Assembly: GCF_026210795.1 (NCBI RefSeq)
Contig: NC_089429.1
Span: forward strand, 7,039,001-7,103,000
Source: Rhizophagus irregularis
Taxonomy: Eukaryota; Glomeromycota; Glomeromycetes; Glomerales; Glomeraceae
Direction of reading: 5' to 3'
Length of the DNA: 64,000 nucleotides
In this document: piece by piece, positions 57,959 to 64,000 of the stretch
Layout of the letters: each line of letters opens with the position of its first letter
Numbering within the stretch: position 1 is the first letter of the stretch
The notes under the pieces: generated by a model
Seen by the model: only the letters and a program-made list of their open reading frames with translations
What the model was told of the DNA's origin: nothing
Database searches by the model: none
Translations under genes and position numbers: made by a program

Positions 57959-58464
57959 TTTTGAGATTAGATTTCGCCCCTGATGTCAGAAAAGGAGATG
58001 GCTGTTAGACAGAAATCAGGTATAAATATACCTTCTGCCAACTCACCGATAGAAGTACGGTAGTAGTGTTAATTAGTTTAATATTAAGTAATATACCACT
58101 ATCAGTTTTTATCGTTTCGTTGTAAAACCTATAGTCCTATGTTTATTCAATAAAATCGTCGTACTTCGGTAGTATTGAAAAAGAATCTCATTGGTAATTG
58201 TGTGTTTATACATTATAATATCACTAGCTATACGGCTCTTAATTACCGATATAACTGGTTAGCAAAATGATCTGCTTGCCAAGATTCTCACACATCCCAA
58301 GTATCGAAAGAAGGATATCACTACAAATATTCGTCAGATATTACCTTTAATCAAGGTTTGCAAATATGTTTCACAAGTCTTATCATAGTAAGGATGGCCA
58401 TCGGTCCTAAAAGACCGTGGTCCTACGGTCTTGCATCTTAAAAAGATGGACCAGTCCTAATAAT
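57959..58464. other. intergenic with a small inverted repeat
   Basis: At 58393-58457 the words GGTCCTAAAAGACCGTGGTC and CATCTTAAAAAGATGGACCAGTCC form short inverted repeats, probably a MITE fragment immediately outside the inner end of the right arm. Confidence 0.35.
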
Positions 58465-59014
58465 CATGATCTAAACAGGTAAACGATCATCAAAACACAA
58501 AATAAAAACGGATGTTACGCAGATGATGTGGCTGAAATAACAAATAAAAATCGATTAACCTCCTTTTTATTAAATATCAATGAAAAAAAATTTTTTTATT
58601 AAAAAAAATGACAGAAACTTCTTACATTAATTATGAAATTTTTTTTTCGTTAAATTAAATTACAATCCAAAAAAAAATTTTTTTTTTTTCAGCCCATTGG
58701 CTTTGATGTAACTTTTTGATGTGCAATTTTATTTGATTGTGTAATATATATACAGTATGTTTTTTAGATAATTCATAATAAAAAGAATAACGTGGCTATG
58801 AGCCGCTGATCGGCTATGATTGTGATTTTTTTGAATTGATGGTAACCCCTACAAGCCCCATCAGGAAGCCAAATCAGTGGCACAACTAAGCCACCGTTTT
58901 TTTTATTTGGGTTTACTTATTTATACTTTCTTTTTTATTTTCTTTTTAAAAATATAAAACTTATTATAATATTTTTAATTAAAATTTATTAATCACGAAA
59001 GAAACATTGCAATT

Positions 59015-59213
59015 CCCTATAAAAAATTTTTATCCGAATATTTCCATTATTTCTCCGTGTCTTCCGTAAAAATTCCGTGAAAATGATACATTCACGGATA
59101 TCCGTGTTAGCGAGATGAAAATTTCCATGATTTAAGGCTATAAATTCCATTAAAATAATACATTCGCGGAAAAAACATGGAAAAATAAAACACGGATCAG
59201 ATTTTTTACAGGG
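59015..59213. mobile_element. 199-bp MITE with an empty site in the partner arm
   Basis: The ends CCCTATAAAAAATTTTTATC and the complement of CCCTGTAAAAAATCTGATCC are inverted. ATT is present on both sides (59012-59014, 59214-59216). The left arm has the uninterrupted site GCAATTTTG (complement of 48385-48393), proving an insertion with a 3-bp duplication, as in PIF/Harbinger-type elements. The interior has CACGGATATCCGTG and other ACGGA words. Confidence 0.8.
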
Positions 59214-60428
59214 ATTTTGTAACTGTCAGTAGCTTTATTTCTTGTTAAATGTGGCAAAATTTCCCGGTATCGGAACGATCATAAAAAACAATTACCGCAT
59301 CTTCTATAGAGATTTCATAACATAAAAATTTGTAAAATTAATTATACGATAGATACATTTTTTTTCATACTATAGTTGTACAGTACTTTTGAAATAAATA
59401 GGATTCGTCAAGTACCTGATAATGACACAAAAAAAGGGTGTTACGTTTTAATACGTACCCATGAGTAAAAGGGTCAGTGTCCCGATTTGTATCCATAGTC
59501 AGAATTTTTATCAATCTATTTGCCATAAATGTAGAACAAGATGAGAAAATCATATTTTGTAATATTTTTTCTCTTTTTTTTTTGTACCGAAAATATATAT
59601 AACAAATTTCAAGAATACTTACATTATAACTTTCGATAAATAGTGTATATTGCTCCTTCAAAAATTTTTACAAACAATTTGAACGTTTCTTTCAATAATT
59701 AAAAATATTTGAACATGTACTTTCGTACTGTAAATAGTATTTGTAATTGCCAAAATTAGAGACAATACAATATTTTTTAATTACCAAGTCATTAATTACT
59801 GTAATACTTGGATCGGGTACAAACGCTGTACAAACGAGTATTACACCAGTTATTTCCTTATCCGTAAAAAAGGCCGTAAAAAAGGCTTATTTTGTGTGAA
59901 AAATTTCAATAAATGATTACTGATTAAATTTTATTGATATAACAAATATTATGAAAGTATAAAGGAAATATTCCACAACTACTCCACATCAAAATCAATA
60001 GATTGATAAATCAGTCGGCATTACAAACCAAATCATATATGGCAATCTATTATGACACATCGATAGACGATCAATAAAGTTTTTAAATAATAAAAAGCGT
60101 TCGTTCTTTATAATAAAATTCTACAATCGCTCGAAAAAACTGTCATTAGATCATCCTCAAGCGTTAATATATATATTGAAAATTTTCTATCATTTCGAAC
60201 GTTTTAAACATTGAACGTGTTCACATGGAAAAACATATTTCCAAATTGGAATATGCAAGCCATCAAGCCCCTAAAGCCCTAATAAAATAAATTATTGTTT
60301 TGATCACCAGATATTACAGTATAAACTAAATCCATTTTAAAGTTATTTCTTTTTATTTCTTACATTTTATTTTTGTTTTAGGAACGTTACCAACGTTACT
60401 AACATGTCCTTATTTTTTTTAGGAACAG

Positions 60429-60580
60429 CTTTACAGAAACTTCAAGATCGTAGCGATGGCTTAATGCGCAGTAACTGCGTTATAAATACAAAGTGACCAC
60501 ATTATGTAATCGTAAAGAAATTACATATATGCAGTTACTGCGCATTAAGCCATCGCTACGATCTTGAAGTTTCTGTAAAG
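60429..60580. mobile_element. 152-bp hairpin MITE with an empty site in the partner arm
   Basis: The first ~50 bp (CTTTACAGAAACTTCAAGAT, CGTAGCGATGGCTTAATGCG...) and the last ~50 bp are perfect reverse complements around a ~50-bp AT-rich loop. The left arm has GAACAGCC (as its complement, about 46783-46792) where this arm has GAACAG, the element, then AGCC. Only AG is duplicated. The perfect arms suggest a very recent insertion. Confidence 0.8.
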
Positions 60581-61235
60581 AGCCTTTTAAACTTTGAAAT
60601 TGGGTGAAATGGAGGTATTTTCTTTATTTTTTTACATTTTATTTTTGTTTTAAAAACATTTCTAATGTTTTTTTTTCTTTGTTTTTTAACGACCTCCATT
60701 TCGCCCATTAAAGTTCAAAAGGCTGTTCTAATAAAATAAAGAAAAAGGAATGTTTACCTAAAACGAAAAAATAAAAATATAAAAAAGAACATGACCACGT
60801 AAACTTCAGATGTGAATCATTGACATTTATGTAAATTTACACAAGTTCACGTAAATTTTCATAAGAAAATTGTATCTACACATATTTACGTAAGTTTACA
60901 CTCCCGTCGCATGGTTACGCCTAAAAAATTTCCTGACGTTCATCAGTGCTAGCTTTATTTCCTTTTTTATAAGATTTTTAATTATACTAATTTATTTTTT
61001 ATTAAAAGATTCCTTTACCAAATCCCCTCCAATAAATAATGATTACTCTGATTGCTAAATTACATTTTAAAATTTATTATATAAATTAATTCACAGTTTG
61101 AGCTACGTCATCTATCATTAGTACGTTCTATTATTGAGTTTTAATTACAGCAACAAATACTTTTAAGGTCGACTTAATTGCCCAAAATTACCAAGATTAA
61201 CCATAGGTATTGATATTATGCACAATTTATGACTC

Positions 61236-62284
61236 ATTCATGAGAAACACTACAAATAATATGAACAATATTAATTTCAAACTAGTTCACAGTACATTAA
61301 AATTTAATTTCAGCGCGAAAACTGGTTATATCGATTAATTTAGATTAAACTCTTTTTTATTAATCAAAGTTTTTCGAGAGTATTAGAAATAAAATTTTTT
61401 TCCTAAAAAGATTTTAGATTCCGTAGTGATATTTAAATAAGGATATAAAGTTTAATTTACTCATAGGATTATCGAAATTATTGGTTTTATCAGAAAGATT
61501 CGTGGAATAAAAATTTATTTCGTACAAAATGTATCAATGTAGCGCGACATATTCTAAATTAGCCATTGATAGTTTACAAAATAATAGACACTATTAATAA
61601 AAAAATATCTTTTTAAAGAAAAATACAAAAATATTAATTTGCATTTACATATACAGAAAGTTCAGTTTTAATAGGCAATTGTAAAGATTATTTAGTCTAG
61701 GCGCAGTATATAGTTAAATCATAAGATATTTGTGAAAAAGATGTTAACAGTCGACCCTTTATAATCACATCATTTACTAAGTGTGACTATAAAGAATAGT
61801 AAGATATAGTCACATGGATAGATAATATATTTTTAAATAAAATATTAATAAATTTAATAAATTTATTTTTTAAGTTATCATATATTATTAACGTGTAGAT
61901 TTAATTTATTACCTTTTAATGAATCTTTGATTGTAATAATTGAATGAAAATTCATGAAATTTTGTTATAACTGAAATCATTGTTAACTTTCAATAATAAA
62001 TGCATGAAAAAAACTTTAAATTTTCCACCCGTATGCAAAAAAAACACGTACAACGGATGTGTTAGGTGTAATTACACCACGGTTAACCAAATTATAAATG
62101 AAGCATTTGAGACACATTGGAAAAAAAAGATATTAAAATAGATCTTTGAATATATACTTTAGAATTATTTGAAATTATGAACGACAAATCAATGATGATT
62201 TTTAATGGAAGAGTATTTCATAAAGCGATAAAAGGTCTTGTCAATAAACGCTTATTTTGTGGATTTAAGGATAAATTATTCAAA
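61236..62284. other. AT-rich intergenic stretch
   Basis: No gene supported. A 62-codon frame starting at 62177 overlaps the coding relic that follows but reads a different phase. Confidence 0.35.
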
Positions 62285-62317
62285 GAGATATTAGGGAATT
62301 TGTTAAACATACTATTA

Positions 62318-62608
62318 AAGAATTCGCTAAAAAATTTATCTGGTTACCAAGTTGTGAAGAAGTAAACAAATGGGAAATTAGCCATGGCATAACTAAACAA
62401 ATGAAACGCAGGGGTACCACAATATGAGGTGATGTAAATGTGCTAAAGAACGGTTTAGTAAAGATATACGTGATAGGTGGATAGGTCATTATTTGGAAGT
62501 TGGAGGAAATCTAGATGACATTTGGTTTTCTTTAGATATTTCGACATATCATAGATTAATAATGTTTAGGAGTTCTCAATATGTAGAAAATTATTCGATA
62601 CTAGATTA
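62318..62608 (+). pseudogene. decayed coding sequence, possibly retrotransposon C-terminus
   Basis: Coding-like pieces occur in two frames: EFAKKFIWLPSCEEVNKWEI then SHGITKQMKRRGTT, broken by a TGA; then CAKERFSKDIRDRWIGHYLE and VGGNLDDIWFSLDISTYHRL to a TAG at about 62608. The 'IW...C....WE...GIT...K' pattern recalls the C-terminal tail of LINE-type ORFs common in Rhizophagus, but I am not certain. No start codon or intact domain. Confidence 0.35.
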
Positions 62609-63049
62609 GAGTTAATTTGTAGATAGATACTTTATTGATATGATGTGTATATGTTATGACTGAAATTGATCTGATATATGAAATTAAAATTTGATGATCA
62701 ATTAAAATAAAATCGAACATTTCATATTTAAAGATCAGCTAGATTTCAATTTCAGTCACAACACCGATAACCTAATCTGAAAGTCATGATTTAAACCTGA
62801 TCTGCGCCAAGAACTGGTCACAGATCGAGCAGATCGATCAGTTGCCATTCAGGTTAAAAATCCGTTAAAATCATAATTTACTTGGTAACCCTTCATTCCG
62901 TCGATTAGTGTACAGAGTTTCACCTTTTGGCATTAATTTCAAACAACCTTACACTACATCATATTACATTATAGCATTATTATGGTATTGCAACCTAATT
63001 CAGATAGTTGTATTTCCATTAACTGGTAGATATTCTTCTGATCATGTTT

Positions 63050-64000
63050 TACATTTTATGAGTTAATTGTGCTTTTATTGTCTGATGGAATTGCCAATTG
63101 TGTTTGGTTATATTTTTACATTAGACTTTTCATCTGGTGAAGATGTAGATTGGGTTTCCATTAGTTGGTAAGAATTTCTGGTTGTACTTTTTACATTTGA
63201 TTTTGTTTATTTTATTTGGAGTTGCTGGTTGTATTTTCATGTGTGATTTTTTATCTGATGGAATTGCTGGTTGTATTTTCACACATGATTTTTATCTGGT
63301 GGGTTGCTGGTCGTATTTTCATACATGATTTTTTATCTGGTGGAGCTGCTAATTATATCTCTTCATTTGATTTTTTATCTGATGTAGTTGCTGGTCATAT
63401 TTCTACCTTTGATTTTTTATCTGGTGGAATTGCTGGTTGTATTTTCACACGCGATTTTTTATCTGGTGGGTTTGCTTGTTATATTTTCACACATGATTTT
63501 TATTCTGGTGGAGTTGCTGGGTGATTTTTTTGCATTTGATTCTTATCTGATGGAGTTGCTAGTTGTATTTTCACGTGATTCTTTATCTGGTGGGGTTGCT
63601 TGTTGTATTTTCATATGTTATTTTTTGTCTGGTGAAGTTGCTGGTTGTATTTTTACATTTAATCTTTATCTGGTGAAGTTGCTAATTATATCTCTTTATT
63701 TGATTTTTTATCTGATGTAGTTGCTGGTCATATTTCTACCTTTGATTTTTTATCTGGTGGAGTTACTGGTTGTATTTTCACATGCGATTTTTTATCTGGT
63801 GGGTTGGTTTGCTTATTATATTTCACATGTGATTTTTATTCTGTTGGAGTTGCTGGGTGATTTTTTTGTATCTGATTCTTATCTGATGGAGTTGCTGGAA
63901 TTTCTTGTTGTATTTTCACACATGATTTTTTGTCTGGTGAAGTTGCTGGTTGTATTTTTGCATTTAATTCTTTATCTGGTGAAGTTGCTAATTATATCTC
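63050..64000 (+). repeat. 42-bp tandem array (14-codon unit), continues past the window
   Basis: More than 20 units of the type GATTTTTTATCTGGTGGAGT-TGCTGGTTGTATTTTCACACAT repeat with a usual period of 42 bp and occasional 1-3 bp indels. The first units (63050-63210) are decayed; later ones are well kept up to the edge. Two overlapping frames of 102 and 110 codons (63216-63524, 63388-63720) read a 14-residue repeat (DFLSGGVAGCIFTH) but are interrupted by the indels. No start signal or splice sites were found. I treat it as a minisatellite; a repeat protein exon is less likely. Confidence 0.8.

Larger units (their letters stand above)
58465..61235 (-). repeat. right arm of the large inverted repeat (partner 46129-49100)
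   Basis: Reverse-complement copy of the left arm, from AAACAGGTAAACGATC at the inner end (58476) to ATTATGCACAATTTATGACT at the outer end (about 61232). It contains two MITEs that the left arm lacks (59015-59213 and 60429-60580) and lacks the left arm's 373-bp insertion. It also has an extra ~38 bp near 59530-59567. These differences show that both arms evolved independently for some time. Confidence 0.85.

Noticed and set aside
46129-61235. Possibility that the large inverted repeat is an assembly error
   Set aside because: The arms differ by many substitutions and by at least three element insertions with identifiable empty sites, which a duplicated contig end would not show. Long reads would settle it fully.
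63216-63720. Frames of 102 and 110 codons as a repeat-protein gene
   Set aside because: The 14-residue repeat is interrupted by frame-breaking indels and has no start, promoter or splice evidence. A minisatellite explains it better.
1-64000. CRISPR array or bacterial operon structure
   Set aside because: Tandem arrays here have no regular repeat-spacer structure, and genes have spliceosomal introns and TATA-type promoters, so the DNA is eukaryotic nuclear.

Overview
The window looks like a piece of nuclear genome from an arbuscular mycorrhizal fungus (Glomeromycotina, most like Rhizophagus). I infer this from four things. The DNA is very AT-rich. Genes are sparse, with short introns (about 55-90 bp, GT...AG). 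The gene families present (F-box/LRR, BTB-BACK-TLDc, RDR-type RNA-dependent RNA polymerase) are known to be expanded in these fungi. The intergenic DNA is packed with small inverted-repeat elements. No search was run, so the organism is an inference. No rRNA, tRNA or CRISPR was seen.

Layout. 1-1154: 5' part of a BTB-BACK-TLDc gene (minus strand, runs off the left edge). 1430-2285: a hAT-like non-autonomous element with a perfect 8-bp target duplication. 4266-5732 and 10784-12208: two single-exon F-box/LRR-type genes, separated by a ~1.4 kb purine-rich tandem array (7080-8470). 12.9-16.9 kb: pogo-like and foldback MITEs, a broken BTB gene and an orphan dual-specificity-phosphatase-like exon. 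18.2-18.85 kb: pyrimidine tract followed by repeats resembling intron ends and microexons. 21.1-21.3 kb: a possible tiny spliced gene. 26.7-28.6 kb: a TIR element with a broken zinc-knuckle ORF, then a foldback element made of inverted arrays of ~16-bp repeats. 29-37.4 kb: relics (MATH-like fragment, Plavaka/CACTA-like transposase fragment, 5'-truncated LINE with RNase H) and a 63-bp higher-order tandem array. 43779-44298: a three-exon gene for a small Myb/SANT-like protein. 44.8-61.2 kb: the most structured part. A pair of ~2.8-3.0 kb inverted repeats (46.1-49.1 and 58.5-61.2 kb) encloses a three-exon RDR-type RNA-dependent RNA polymerase gene (49283-52637), a second foldback element of short inverted repeats (52.8-54.1 kb) and a hAT element with a perfect 8-bp duplication (54662-55560). 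63.05-64.0 kb: a 42-bp tandem array that runs off the right edge.

The convincing functional genes are the BTB-TLDc gene, the two F-box genes, the Myb-like gene and the RdRP. The first three types are adaptor or regulatory proteins (two are ubiquitin-ligase-type). The RdRP would make double-stranded RNA for small-RNA silencing. The inverted arms beside it differ by insertions with identifiable empty sites (three elements plus one smaller indel), so they are an old diverged duplication and not an obvious assembly artefact. A transcript reading through one arm and its partner could fold into long dsRNA. Whether that matters to the RdRP is speculation.
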